Part shown: positions 34,389-46,197 of the stretch, in pieces | Layout of the letters: the number at the start of each line of letters is the position of its first letter | Position numbering within the stretch: position 1 is the first letter of the stretch | DNA from: Triplophysa rosa | Lineage: Eukaryota; Chordata; Actinopteri; Cypriniformes; Nemacheilidae | DNA length: 64,000 nucleotides | NCBI RefSeq assembly: GCF_024868665.1 | Contig: NC_079895.1 | Span: 7,943,069-8,007,068 of the forward strand | Direction of reading: 5' to 3' | The notes under the pieces: generated by a model | The model's input: only the letters and a program-made list of their open reading frames with translations | Databases searched by the model: none | Told to the model about the DNA's origin: nothing | Made by a program: the position numbers and the translations under genes

Positions 34389-35164
34389 GGGCTGGAATGG
34401 CCACAATACATCCAGAAATGCTGATTAAATGAAAATTTGCAATGGTCTCTTAATGTTTTCCGCGGCTGTTTCTTTTGCATTATTGATAATTGTGTACATT
34501 TTTAACACAAATATTGACCCTTTATAATTAAAGACATTTACGTAATAAGGTTAATTCCAGTTACGGAGAATCAACTTTGAATGTTACAGAGATCACAAAC
34601 CTGCATTATTACTGCTGTGCCCTTGAGCAATGCACCAGCGAAACTTGTCTACAATTAGTGTCACTACAATTAGTGTGATGTAATGTCCTCCGGCTGACGA
34701 AGCATCTGCTCGATTGCAACAATTTTGTTGTAAGTAGCTACCAGAATGGAACATCCGTCTGTTTTTCTCTCCGCTGACTTTCTGTACAGACGCAGAGTCT
34801 GAGATTTGATTCCCTTCTCCCCATTTCCTGTATCCGCACAGGTCTCACCGCTTTAAATAGATTTCATTTCCGCTCTTTCCCGTTCTTCCAATATTATGAC
34901 AGTCTGAAGCCCCACTGTAATCTCCTCGAAAAATATTTGATTATTCTGTCTCCACCTACACTGGCTACCTTTGCTATAGCATTGCCTGTTCTGAAATGTT
35001 GTATTGCATTCTATAATAAAAAAAAGAAATGTACTTTTCTGTCATGTTTTTGCATCCTGAATCTTTTTATTGGTTCGCTGGGTAGCTTTTCTTGTGTTGC
35101 AACACTATTTTGAGAATTTAGGCTTTTTTGTGTTGATTTATGTTGTACATGTGTGGTCTGTCAG

Positions 35165-35325
35165 GAAGGGAGCGCAGCTCCAGGAATCGGAGCGGTACGT
35201 AATGAGAGCTCGGGGTACGACGCTCACCGTTCGAAACATTCAGCAGAACGACGGGGGATCCTACACCTGCAAGGCCTCTAATAAGGCGGGAGAAGTTGAG
35301 CACGAACTGTTCCTCAAAGTTTTTG
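35165..35325 (+). CDS. ncam2: ncam2 exon 7: rest of Ig3
   Basis: 161 bp, residues 227-279 plus split codons: KGAQLQESERYVMRARGTTL, TVRNIQQNDGGSYTCKASNK, AGEVEHELFLKVF. Cysteine C261 closes Ig3. Acceptor TCTGTCAG|G, donor G|GTGAGA; phase 2 in, phase 1 out. Confidence 0.95.
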
Positions 35326-38300
35326 GTGAGAACTCTTTTTTTTATTGGGTTACCTAACCCTTTATTCATTGAGTGGGATGTTACCTGTCAAAATAACTGT
35401 TTATTGTTGCGGCAAATCAGATTTAAAATGATGGGGAGGGGTATGGCTGTCTAAACACCTTTATGCTAGTGATTATTTATTAATCTGAACAAACAAAACA
35501 AGTTCAGCATCTCTGGCTCCTGGGCATAAGATGAAAGAATTCATCAAAAACACAACTGTATATTTTTTCGTTTACCTTCCAAACCCCTTCAAACCTGTAT
35601 GTTGTTATTTTTATTCCAGTGGAACGTAAGACTGGTTTTTAAAAAGCGTCATGTGTCTTTTCTGTATGAAAATAGTCTGTAGTAATTCCTAAAGCTGAAT
35701 ATAATAAAAAGCAGATGGTGCAAGAGAGGTAACCCTTGTTCGAGGAGAACAATTTGATTGACAGTTACATGCCTAGACTTTCATCATTTTTCCCAGTCCG
35801 GCCTGCTTCTCTTCTATAAACAGACCTCCTAAATTACATGAGAATAGGTCGCACACCCTTTATGGCAGAGAATTTTGATTTCGATTTTCATGAAGCTGCC
35901 AACATTTCCAGCGATTATTCAGATAGCGCCTTGTCTGCTCATGTAAATGTATGGAGATTTATTCTGTAGTCATCAGAATCCTTTCCATGTGCAAGCAAAG
36001 GGTATTCTTCAAAGAGCTCATTTGAATGAGCCCCTGTTATTGGATGGGAGTTTTGTTTTGCAAAGCATGGTTGGAATGGGAGTTGTAACTTTCCTTTATG
36101 ACCTTTGACAGCTAACAGAGTCAGAGCCGCTCTGGGTTTTCCCTATGGAGATGTGCATCTCCTGCATTTCCTGTGTACTCATAAAAATTGTTTTCGGCTT
36201 TATTGAGTGGAATCCCAAGGTTCAAAAGCTGGATAATGTCGTCACGCTTTATCTCAAGGCTGTTTTGTGGTTTGCTGATATGTTTGTGGGTTTTTCCACA
36301 ATGCTAATTTAGCAATCCTGCTTAGAAAAGTGTGTAAAAACAGTCCTTGACATCACTGAAAAACATGGACTGAGTTTAGTAATGTTTGCTATCAGTTTTC
36401 CTATTAAAGAGGTTACATGAAATCTAAATTTTGAGGCTTTTGTGGCATGTCGTTTTTGACCATTTTTGGCAGTTTTTTTATGGAAACAGATCAGAAATAT
36501 GAACGACTCATCTTGCACTGCAGAGATTTTTGTCCAATCAGTGTTCCCTAAACTGAGATCCCCCTCCCTAAATGTAACTAATGCCTGTATTTGTTCATGT
36601 AAAAATTTCGAACGAACCTTTTGAAATGTCCCACCCACGCTTTCAGTTTTAATGGAATAAAAAAGTACAGTATACTTTTCTGTAAACAGAGAAAAGACAA
36701 ACTGCTCGCTCTGGGGATTTTTACAAACGAAAAAAAACGAAGCCTTTGTTTTCATGGAAATAAATCCTATAGTACCTATTTATCCAAATGCAAACTTTTA
36801 ATGTGCCATTAGGATTATTCCCGTTTCTAAATTCATTCTTTGTTTGATCATTCCCAAAGTAGCCTACTGTCAACACAGCAAGAGAAAGAGATTATGCTGA
36901 TAACACTGTTTCAGACTCCTTTGTGTATCTGCTATTATTGTTTCCCCCCCGTGGGACAGCATTTTCTAATGTATATTTATCAGGTTAAAAGCAGTATTGG
37001 TGTCAACTCTTCACCTGCAGGGAGCTGTTGTTTTACATCAGTTATTGTACTAATGAGCACTGCCACACAACACAAGCCTTATCACAGATTTATGATGGGA
37101 AACTTAAGTATTCTTTATGCTGCACAACCCCTGCAGTGTTTATTTACCAGTGGGAGCCTGTTAGATTCAGCAATGCGCCTGTCAATGTATGGTTATGTTT
37201 TTGAACCCCAGACAGACAGTAAAAGCCCAGCTTTTCTACAATATGATGATGTTTTTCATACAGTTGGCTGCCCATGAAGGATTTTTGATTGTCAGATTGG
37301 AATGATGTTGTTGACGCAATGTTCAGTTGGATATTTACTGAATATTTATCCAAGTGTGGTGTGAATTCTGAATAAAATCTGTATTACTGCTACAGTCAAG
37401 TCAATGAATGTCTGCAGTCAAAAATAAATAAATAGCTTTTTTGCAATCTCTAATAACAGTCATATCATTCATTTTGATGCATGTTTGTTTGTCTAGAAAG
37501 ACAATAAAACGACAGTTCAGCCTGATCTCACAGCAATTCGTAACTATTTTATGAGGCCACCACCCTGTATGAATTCATACAAAAAAAGTATTCATATTAG
37601 AAAAAGCAATACTGAAGCCCCTCCCCTAACCTCACCCCTAAACGTAACCATCACTGGCACGAAGGAAAATCGAACTAAAATGTATAAATGCGATCATACA
37701 AATGTATCTCTATTAGCTATCTCGTAAAATAGTGACGAATTGATGTGAGATTGTGTTGGACAATATCATACTGACTATCCCTGCATCCGAAAGTGCCTAC
37801 TTCCATACTATATAGTAGGCGAGAATGAGTATGAGTCATGAGTATGTCCGAAACATCAGTATGAAAAAAACAGTAGGCGAGAAATACCCGGATGGTCTAC
37901 TGCTTCTGCCGAGATTTGTGAGTGTGCATCGGATGGACACTTCTCTATCCCATGATGCCACGAGAGCTAAGCAACAGTCAAATTTCAAAAGTAAATCAAA
38001 TAAAACTAGCGGAAAGCTTTAAGGCGGGTGTCCGTTTTCAAATGTAAGTACCTATAAAATAATTTCTTGTGTTTAAATTATGTTTTTATCAACGCGAACG
38101 TACAGGTTGTTGTTAATAAGTCATAGGTCAAAGAGCATACGGGTCACATGACAATAAAACACTGTGGATGCAGTATGTCCGAAATGGATTCACACTACTT
38201 CCACTCATACTATATAAAATGTAGTGTTTTAACGGTCGATAGGTAGGTACCTATCAAATTCAGTACGTACTGTCACAGCATGCGATTTCAGACGCAGCAC

Positions 38301-38507
38301 AAATTTCCATTGTTACGTTTGTAGAACTTTAGTGATGACATCATATTGAAAAAATGCAAGCTGTGATGAAATAGTGATCATTTTATAGTTTTCGATATGA
38401 TTATAGCTGAAAACTTTTCCTAGTGGTCTCACTAAATGTCCTCCTCTTTAAGTCATCTGTGTGTCTCTTTTGACTCTGTCTTATGCCTCTTCTGTTCTCT
38501 CTTTTAG
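35326..38507 (+). other. ncam2: Intron 7 (3182 bp)
   Basis: Contains a MITE of the same family as the outer nested element at about 37784-38303. The region 36395-36840 carries a 148-codon ORF on the - strand without a recognisable domain and may be repeat-derived. Other stretches, including 35330-36390 and 36850-37770, are unremarkable AT-rich intron. Confidence 0.7.
37784..38303. mobile_element. MITE with GCTGCGTC-type ends, uninterrupted copy
   Basis: Begins CTGCATCCGAAAGTGCC and ends GCATGCGATTTCAGACGCAGC. Inner blocks CATACTATATAGTAGGC and ACCCGGATGGTCTACTG match a common fish repeat and the split copy at 15906-19470. No target duplication was found. Confidence 0.72.
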
Positions 38508-38653
38508 TCCAGCCCCACATTACTAAGCTAAGGAATGTGACGGCTGTAGAGGGCAGCGCCGCTATGATCTCCTGCAAGGCTGAAGGTGAACCCTTACCTG
38601 AAATCTCCTGGAGGAGAGCGAGTGACGGACACAGCTTTTCAGATGGAGATAAG
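38508..38653 (+). CDS. ncam2: ncam2 exon 8: start of Ig4
   Basis: 146 bp, residues 281-328 after a split Val codon: QPHITKLRNVTAVEG, AAMISCKAEGEPLPEISWRR, ending SDGDK. It holds Ig4 cysteine C302, the core tryptophan and the sequon NVT. Acceptor CTCTCTTTTAG|TC. The donor AAG|GTACCG is weak at +4 to +6, and the reading frame stays open for a further 57 codons into the intron. The phase-0 boundary after GDK falls where NCAM1 inserts its VASE mini-exon. Confidence 0.93.
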
Positions 38654-41041
38654 GTACCGTTCTCTAGGGATGGGAATCATAAAAAAAGATCATTCCGATT
38701 ACACTTAAAAATCAAGTTCTGCTTTTCTGACGATTCCATTCATGAAGTAGTTCCATTAAAAATGGCAATTCTGTCAGCATTTACTCACCTTTATGTCATT
38801 TCAAACCCGTATGACTTTCTTCACTGACAGAACCTGCATAACAATTGAAAAATGTGTACTTCTATGTTCTTCGAAACAAAATAACATCATACAGGGTTAG
38901 AATGACATGAGGGTGAGTACATGAGATATTTTCATTTTTGGATGAAGTGACTTTAGACTGAAGAGTTAATCTGTGGCCCGAAGAAGTATTCATTCACAAA
39001 TCAGACAGCTCTGTTGTTTGTGACCAGCATGGGCAGCGCGATGGAAATGATGTGGGATTGGAATGTGTTTTCTATTTCTGTTTTCATTTTATTATCTTTC
39101 TACCAACCAGTTTTCTCCTCTTATCACATTCATTTCAGACTACAAGCTCGCAACTCACCATTATTTCCATCCGCTTCAAAGAAAGCTGATATTCAGGAAC
39201 CATCGCAGGAACGTTATGAAAATCATTTGGTTCAACATTTCTTTTCTATTCTTTTCCTCGCCCATGCAAATTTCAATGCGCCTGTGTGTACTTTTCAGGG
39301 CATGTATTTCAGACCCCATCTCCTTCCGTCAGTAGGCAGTGTAGCATTTTACCAGCACATTAAGTGCCAGATGTGTGACGTTTGGTCTTTGCTCACGCCT
39401 ACTATAATAGTCCTGGACATTAGAGGATATAATAGACTCGCATGGGGAGACACAGCCCTGAGGCACGCTCAAATCTGTGTACAAGTTTGTACAAGTTGTG
39501 CGCTGAAGAAGGTTTTCTGTGCTCCAATAATGCTTCGCAGTTTTTACCGGCGTCTGTGGTGAATGCGATTGCAGCCACCAGGCGGGAAAGATGATGGGAA
39601 GAGAAACTGTCAAAGATCATTAGAATGCCGTGAAAGGAGGGTTGTTGGCGCCAACAATAGAGGCAAACGGAGCCCGGCTCCGGGGAGGAACTGTGAAAAG
39701 ACTCCCCATCACAGTTAATCTAGCAAGGGCTGCTCGGGTACCGATTAGAATAGCCTGCGTGGCTTGGAAATGAAAAAGGATTCATACAAAGAGGTGTTGG
39801 AGAGCAGCGATGCTTGCCGCCACTCAATATGAACAAAATGAGTTTGATTTAAGCTGCTCTTTCAGAGGTGTGGGAATGCGGAGGTGAGGTTGGGGAGAGT
39901 TAGTCTCTTACAATTACAAGGAGTAGGGACAAGACCTGTGCTCTGAATTCAAAAGTTGCAAAACAATCGTGTTGGGAGCCTCTTTCCTCCCCTCCATTTT
40001 ACTCCCGACAGTTAAAGTAAAAGAGTTCAAAATGGGCACCGATTCACTTGTTCAGCATTTTAGTGAAGAGTCTATAGGGACCATTTGACAGGTGCCACAA
40101 TGTCTCACTTTAGAGGCATTTGTATGCAGAAGAAAATGTTAAAGCTACGTACAAAACATGGTTTCGAAAACCAGCTTGAGCTATGGCCTGATTCTTGCAG
40201 CAAAGTAAGGAGCGACTGAAATTGGTTTCGGCTACCTCGGTGCATGTGCCAGTGTGAGCGTGGAGATCAGAGGCTAGCTGGGGGTGATTTCGGTCAGCTT
40301 GGATGATGAGCGGGGTGTCGAGACTGGAAGACAGCTCTTAAAACCATCATCATGCAGTGCCTCTTGGTAGCCATACTACTGCTCACTAATCAAAAGTGAC
40401 TCGGCCACACGTCTCTCTGCTGCTCATTATGCAGCGTACGCTTCAGAGGGCAACCAGAAAGAGAGCTGATTTACATCTGAGCGATGCTGCGTGCCGCTGA
40501 AACGAGAGTGCGTGTTATGTCTGGTGGACTTGTTTGCCTTTAAGATGGTTAAACAGTTTGAGGTCCGTTTTTGGACCCTTTGGGAACAGGCATCAGACAT
40601 CTCAGTGATTCACTTTTTTTCGCCAGTGGTTCAAAAACACAAGGAAGTGACTACTTCAATCTTATGGGATGAGTCATTGCACTTGAAGCCGTATAGAAAA
40701 CCAGCCAGTACCTGATTTAACAGCTTCAAAAGATAGTAGGCTGCCTTATTGTGTGCTAGGTGTGTTAGTCATCATAAGTGTGTTAGTAGTTAGTATGCAG
40801 TCTTTTATGTGTAAGTATTAAGGTGTGTTAACAGTCAAAACCCGTCTGTGCACCCTTCACAACTGTGAATCCACAGCTCATTTGTTTTTAATCTGTGAAT
40901 TATTTTGAATTATTATGTTATTAAATATGAATTAAATATGTGTTTACTGATTTAAATTGCTTGTTTTTCTACTTAATTATGTGACAGTTATTATTTAAGT
41001 GTATCTGCTATTGAAATAATTGCGCGTGGTGTGATTTTCAG
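38654..41041 (+). other. ncam2: Intron 8 (2388 bp)
   Basis: A decayed foldback MITE occupies about 38757-38956. The rest, to 41041, is largely free of recognisable repeats and relatively GC-rich for this locus. No VASE-like 30-bp exon could be identified by eye. The 182-codon ORF at 39014-39562 has no domain and no splice context. Confidence 0.7.
38757..38956. mobile_element. Foldback MITE, decayed copy near exon 8
   Basis: AATTCTGTCAGCATTTACTCACC, AAACCCGTATGACTTTCTTC and, on the right, GAATGACATGAGGGTGAGTAC with TTTTCATTTTTGGATGAA identify both arms. The centre has decayed. It begins about 100 bp after the weak exon 8 donor. Confidence 0.82.
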
Positions 41042-41192
41042 AGTCCAGACGGCCGTGTGGAGGTACGCGGACGTTATGGCGAATCCATGCTGACTATTGT
41101 GGGAGTCAGACTGTCTGACTGGGGCCGGTTTGACTGTGAGGCTCTCAGCAGGATTGGAGGGCACCAGAAGAGCATGTTCCTGGATATCGAAT
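41042..41192 (+). CDS. ncam2: ncam2 exon 9: rest of Ig4
   Basis: 151 bp, residues 329-378: [44 protein letters not shown]. Cysteine C360 closes Ig4. Acceptor GTGATTTTCAG|AGT, donor T|GTAAGT; phase 0 in, phase 1 out. [13 protein letters not shown] is close to the corresponding NCAM2 segment of mammals. Confidence 0.95.
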
Positions 41193-42620
41193 GTAAGTGA
41201 TGTAAAATTGCTTCTCGTTTTGCTTTAAGAGCGAAACACTGGACACCAAATAGCATCCCAATACAGTACTGTTCATCATCAAAAAACATTAGACACTTAT
41301 ATTGCCATAAACTACACTGTCAAAAAATATATTTAATACTGAACCTTTTCCGGCGCTGGGGTGGTACCCTCAAAGGTTCCTTTTTGTACCTTTATAGGTA
41401 TTCAACACATGTTGTACCTTTTTTGGGGTACATTATTGTACCCTAAGGACCGATTGTGTACCAGCTAAATATTAGGGGTACAAAACATTTTTGGGTACCT
41501 TTGAAGGTATAATGTACTCAAAAAAGGTATAACGTGTTATTATGCTTTGTATACCTGTAAAGGCACGAACGGGAACCTTAGGGTACCACCCCAGCGACAG
41601 AAAAGGTACAGTTTTTAACCTTTTTTCTGACAGTTTACACTGGCCTGCCAATATGGACAATTTTAGGTTTGAAATGTTTCAATATTTTTAAATGTCATGC
41701 TTTATGATAATAATCAGCAAATGGCCTAATTCACCACACAAAGTATGGTCAGAACAAGGCAAATCATCTGGTTGATCTCAACCAGGTAATTGTATGCTAT
41801 TATACTGTATGATTGCAATTTGCATTTCATCCATGGCATTCTAAAAATAGTATTTTCACCCTGCTGTCCATGTCTATATTAGAACAGATCTGTTACCTTT
41901 CAGTCGAGTACCACTTGGGCAAACTTTAGATGGAACCTTTTCCAAAAGTTTGCTCTTCTGTGACCCTAAAGATGATTTCCTATCATATCACACTGCTCAT
42001 TTGATACAGTATATACAGGTTCTTATTATGGGGTGCACTGGAACGAACCATCTAGCATGTTTAACATAATTAATATAATATTCCCATTCATTCAGTCTCC
42101 ATCCGTCACCGATCTGACACGGTGAGCTGCATCAATCTCTTTAATGGAAAAAATGGGTGTGATTGTCTGTGCACCGGTCTGCCGTTGTGTGTGTCAGTGT
42201 GTGTGGATGTAAGACCAAAAAATCACATATAATGCAGCATTTCCCCATACCACTCTCTCTCTCTCACACTCTGTGACTCCCTTATTGCGTTTTTCTTACA
42301 TACACAAATGAAATCTTCCACCGCCCACCGAGTACGCAGTGGGAGAAGAGGGGGCTGTGGTTTGCAGAGTTGAGGTGAGCCTCAAGAAGTGGCCATGCCT
42401 CAGATTCTTTTTGATTTGGAGCCCATTTAAACCCAGGTGCAAGTGCACTCGCATGATGGAGCTTGTGGTTTGTGTGTGTGCGTGAAAACTCGTGTTGGTT
42501 GGTACATGCTAGAATTTAATTTAGGCTTCGGGCAGCTAATCTCGAATGAGGTTTTGATGGATGAATGTTAGAAGCGCTCGGCGTGGCGTTATTGAGTATT
42601 TCTTTACCGTTCTTTCACAG
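41193..42620 (+). other. ncam2: Intron 9 (1428 bp)
   Basis: Holds a palindromic MITE at 41318-41634; the remaining 1 kb shows no exon, with GT-rich and CT-rich simple stretches near 42180-42290. Confidence 0.75.
41318..41634. mobile_element. Palindromic MITE with GGTACC-rich arms
   Basis: The ends ACTGTCAAAAAA and TTTTTTCTGACAGT are inverted, as are the inner blocks GCTGGGGTGGTACCCT and AGGGTACCACCCCAGC. The whole 317 bp folds back on itself; there is no coding potential. Confidence 0.82.
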
Positions 42621-42808
42621 ATGCACCAAAGTTCCAGACCAACCACACTATATTTTTCTCGTGGGAGGGGAACCGGGTCAACATCAGCTGTGATGTCATG
42701 TCTAACCCTCCAGCCACCATGCTGTGGAGACGGGACAAGCTGACCATACCCAGCGAGGGCGTGGGAAACATGCGTGTACATAGCACCCCCGGCAGGTCAC
42801 TTCTGGAG
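42621..42808 (+). CDS. ncam2: ncam2 exon 10: start of Ig5
   Basis: 188 bp, residues 380-441 after a split Tyr codon: APKFQTNHTIFFSWEGN, NISCDVMSNPPATMLWRR, ending TPGRSLLE. Cysteine C402, core tryptophan, sequons NHT and NIS. Acceptor TTCTTTCACAG|AT, donor GAG|GTACAC, phase 0 out. In mammalian NCAM1, Ig5 carries the polysialylated glycans; whether NCAM2 here does is unknown. Confidence 0.94.
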
Positions 42809-43426
42809 GTACACTACTTCAATGACTCATTCAGTAACGCTTAAAGTGTTCATGAAGATGCATTGGATTCTGTCATCTTTTCCATGCAAGGGTGACCGGA
42901 GCTTGAAAGCTTCAAAAGGAAATCATAAAAATGGTCCATATAGGTTGTGCAGTATATTTTGAGTTTGATTGTTCGCATAATAGCTTTGATAGATGATGAT
43001 GTCATACAATAATGTTGATAGATTCTGATGTCATACGATAGCTTTGCTTGAAAACAAGGTCAGAAATTAAGTCATTTTTCTCTGACAATCTTCCTCTCCA
43101 TTGAGCTGTTCATTTGAGAACCGCTATGACCGGATCATTGAGTCACCCGTCTGAGATGTGAATTAAACCTTCAGTTTTGTGAACCAAAAAGAAGATCTCA
43201 CCCTGAATTAACTATTTCTTTAATAACATCTGAGGGTGAGCCTATTAAAGCCATCATCATGCAATCATCAGCCTGCGTCGTTTGTTTAATGACCTCATCC
43301 GAACTAGACCTAACTCGACAACATGTCATGTGTACCTCAGCAAGAATCAAAAGAACATGAAGAGAACAATGAATAGCACAAAAGAACAATAGATTAGAAA
43401 AAATTAAGTATACCTTTCATTCACAG
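42809..43426 (+). other. ncam2: Intron 10 (618 bp)
   Basis: Short phase-0 intron with no recognised repeats or exons. Confidence 0.85.
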
Positions 43427-43523
43427 GTTACTCCCATGTCGGATAGAGACTTTGGGCGTTACAACTGCACAGCTAGGAATAACATCGGCATGCGCTTTCA
43501 GGAGTTTATCTTGGCTCAGGCGG
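43427..43523 (+). CDS. ncam2: ncam2 exon 11: rest of Ig5
   Basis: 97 bp, residues 442-473: [19 protein letters not shown], then [13 protein letters not shown]. Cysteine C455 within the sequon NCT closes Ig5, as in other NCAMs. Acceptor TTCATTCACAG|GTT, donor G|GTAAGT; phase 0 in, phase 1 out. Confidence 0.95.
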
Positions 43524-43907
43524 GTAAGTGTTTACCTCAGGTGGTTAGTTCAACAAATCCTTTGATCAATACGATTACATTCAAAGATTTGGATTTTGGA
43601 TCGTGTGATTTCATGTTATTGATGTGATCCGTCATGGTGGTGCCTATTTAGGTCACTAGAATTAAATACGTGCCAATAAAAAAGGGTGGCTGTTTTTTTA
43701 TGTTGAAACAGTTTCTGCTATTCCTGTTCAACATCCTAAAAGTAGGTGATTCATACAGCAGATTGCCTTAAAAACTGTGGGTCGATCAAAACATTGCTCT
43801 CTTTGATTGGCAAGTTTGAAATGTCACCTTTACAACCAATAATGTGAGTTTAAGGGCAGGACTTAACCATGGTAAATTCCACCAGGTGCCACAGTGCCTC
43901 GCCTTAA

Positions 43908-44323
43908 AAGAAACCGTTCATCCAAAAATAAAAATTCTGACATCATTTACTCAACAAGTTGTTCCAAATCTGTATAAATTTCTTTGTTCTGATGAACACA
44001 GTGAAATATATTTGGAAGAATGCTTGTAACCAAACAGTTCTTGGCCACCATTGACTGCCATAGTAGGATTTCTTTTTTTGTAAATTTCTTTGTTCTGTTT
44101 TGAAGATTTTAAAGAATTTAGGAAAGCAAACCGATGTGGGGAACTTTTGACTACCATTGTATTTTTTCCTACTATGGTAATCAATAGTGACTTGTTTGGT
44201 TACAAGCGTTCTTCCAAATATCCTTCTCTGTGTTCATCAGAACAAAGACATTTATACATATTTGGAACAACTTGAAGGTGAGTAAATAAAGGCAGAATTA
44301 TCATTTTTGGGTAAACTGTTCCT
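43908..44323. mobile_element. Foldback MITE, TTAA-flanked, 416 bp
   Basis: Flanked by TTAA (43904-43907 and 44324-44327). Long arms pair: AACAAGTTGTTCCAAATCTG on the left with TTTGGAACAACTTGAAGGTG on the right, and TAACCAAACAGTTCTTGG with its inverse near 44190. A hAT MITE later inserted at its right border. Confidence 0.87.
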
Positions 44324-44329
44324 TTAAGG

Positions 44330-44595
44330 CAGTGGTTCTTAAACTTTTCTGTTGTAAGGTCCCCTTTGTGTAGGGTGCATCGTCTTGCGGCCCCCCAAAT
44401 ATATATATTTTTTAATTAAACCAAAAACACATTCACGTTACACAATGCTGGAACATTAATTCTTTTGGTTGGTGGTCTTAGATTTATAATGTTTGATTGC
44501 ATAAAATGTATGATAAATTTCTATATTTTATAAAATGCCACACAATCTGTGGCCTCCCTGGGTCCATCTTGGGGCCCCCAGTTTGAGAACCACTG
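44330..44595. mobile_element. hAT-type MITE, 266 bp, inserted into a MITE end
   Basis: Ends CAGTGGTTCTTAAAC and GTTTGAGAACCACTG; exact 8-bp duplication CTTTAAGG (44322-44329, 44596-44603). The duplicated bases are the terminus and TTAA flank of the foldback MITE on the left, so the insertion order is MITE first, hAT second. Same family as 9431-9712. Confidence 0.93.
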
Positions 44596-44829
44596 CTTTA
44601 AGGCTTGCATAGATTTTTGCCACATTAGAAGTCCCAGCCAGTCTCGCTTTGTCAAAGCCTATTCTCACGTAATCCCCTCAGATAATAATGACTTTTGTAT
44701 CAGACTGAACACCGACAGGCGCAGTTGCCAGTAAACACGCTTTGCTTTCAAAGAACCAAGTTACTCAAGCTTTGAAGAGCAAAAAGGCTTACAGGAGAAG
44801 TGCTTTAACAGATTACGTACATCATGAGA

Positions 44830-44905
44830 ATTGTTGCTTATATTATATATAATATTATTATATTATTAATATTATTATAATATAATATTAATTATATATA
44901 TGCTT
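44830..44905. repeat. AT-only palindromic simple repeat
   Basis: A run of TATTATATATAATATTATTATATTATT-like sequence, about 75 bp without any G or C, largely self-complementary. Confidence 0.9.
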
Positions 44906-44967
44906 ATATTTCTTAATCTATCTATATTTGCCATCTCTGTTTGAAACATAAATATGCAGGTTACTGA

Positions 44968-45290
44968 AAGTAAAAGTTCACCCAAAAATGAAAATTCTTT
45001 CATCATTTACTCACCCTCTTGTCATTTTAAACCTTTATGACTGTCTTTCTTCCGCAGAACACAAAAGAAGATATTTTGAAGAAAGTTGTTAACCGAACAG
45101 CACTGTTCCCCATTCACTTCTGTTGTATAGACACAAAACCAATGCAAGTGAATGGGGGCCAGTTAACAACATTCTTCAAAATATCTTTTTTTGTGTTCTG
45201 CAGAAGAAAGTCATACAGGTTTGAAGTGACAAGAGGTAAGTAAAATATGACAGAATGTTTATTTTTGGGTAACTTATCTTTACGTATGTT
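44968..45290. mobile_element. Foldback MITE copy
   Basis: AAGTTCACCCAAAAATGAAAA opens and TTTATTTTTGGGTAACTT closes the element. Inner arms AACACAAAAGAAGATATTTTG and AAAATATCTTTTTTTGTGTT pair. The loop carries GACACAAAACCAATGCAAGTG. Confidence 0.9.
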
Positions 45291-46197
45291 GAAGTGAAAT
45301 GTGTCCCATGATCTTGTACTTGACAGTTTATGAATCATTATCATTATTATCCTTACCGTTAAATATTACAAAAAAATACAATTATGAGCAATTATATTTT
45401 ATGTACTTTCTCAATAACTCGTTTTTGTTTATTTTTAACCGGAAAAGGTAACATATTGCAGCGTGAGCATACGCAACTTGTTACTAATGTCCAATAAAAT
45501 TATACAGAGGCTAAAACTAAAGCTGATTTTGTTAATTAACAAAAGCTGTCTGTTTGAAGAACCCATTGCAATTATTTTATCTATGTTCTAAATTTGTGTA
45601 TGTGGCTTTGATATAATCTCTCTTTTATAAATCGTAATAGCAAACAGGTCAAAGTGGATTATGACACTCTCTCACCCTCTCTCTGATACATTCTGTCCAT
45701 GATCTTCTGTGAAACACACCTAATATATTTCCCCACCGAATGTTGTTTTCCTGTTGCCTCACCTTGTTTCACTCACTGCTTCTCTGTCTATCAGCCGCAT
45801 TGATTCTCTCACTGGAAGAGCCGGGTGCTTGTTATTCAGAGCAGGGTGTGTTCTCTCTCACTTGGCTGGGCAAAACACCAAAGTAGGAGAGGTGGCAGGG
45901 GAAGTATGAAACCTTCCTTGCTACCTCCATGAGGTGAAGAATAAACAGTGTGCAACATGTTTTTATATCAGATTGGCTGAATCATATTTTCCATTGCCTT
46001 AAGACATTTGCTAATATTCTTGTTTGTTATAAGGAGGCCTGCATGGAAACTACCGCTTTCAGTGCTTTCCAAACAACAGTCATTCGTAAAATTTTGTGTG
46101 TTAATCATCATGAAATACAAATGGAAGTATTTTATATTTTTTGTATTTTAAGGATATCTACAGTATGTACTATAACTAGTGTGCTCCAAAACATTAA

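Larger units (their letters stand above)
31020..35164 (+). other. ncam2: Intron 6 (4145 bp), with internal duplication
   Basis: Holds a PIF/Harbinger-like MITE (31082-31608), a TTAA element with a THAP relic (31707-32417), a solo LTR (33322-33653) and two copies of an intronic segment (31352-32582 and 33924-34388). Stretches 32590-33320 and 34390-35164 have no recognised content. Confidence 0.8.

Noticed and set aside
36309..36755. 148-codon ORF on the - strand in intron 7
   Set aside because: Phe/Lys-rich translation of AT-rich sequence without domains; possibly inside a repeat.
39014..39562. 182-codon ORF, the longest in the window
   Set aside because: It lies wholly in intron 8, has no recognisable domain or signal, and its composition follows the surrounding intron. 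Nothing suggests a gene.
44830..44905. AT palindrome as a replication origin or matrix attachment site
   Set aside because: Simple-repeat composition alone does not support a function.
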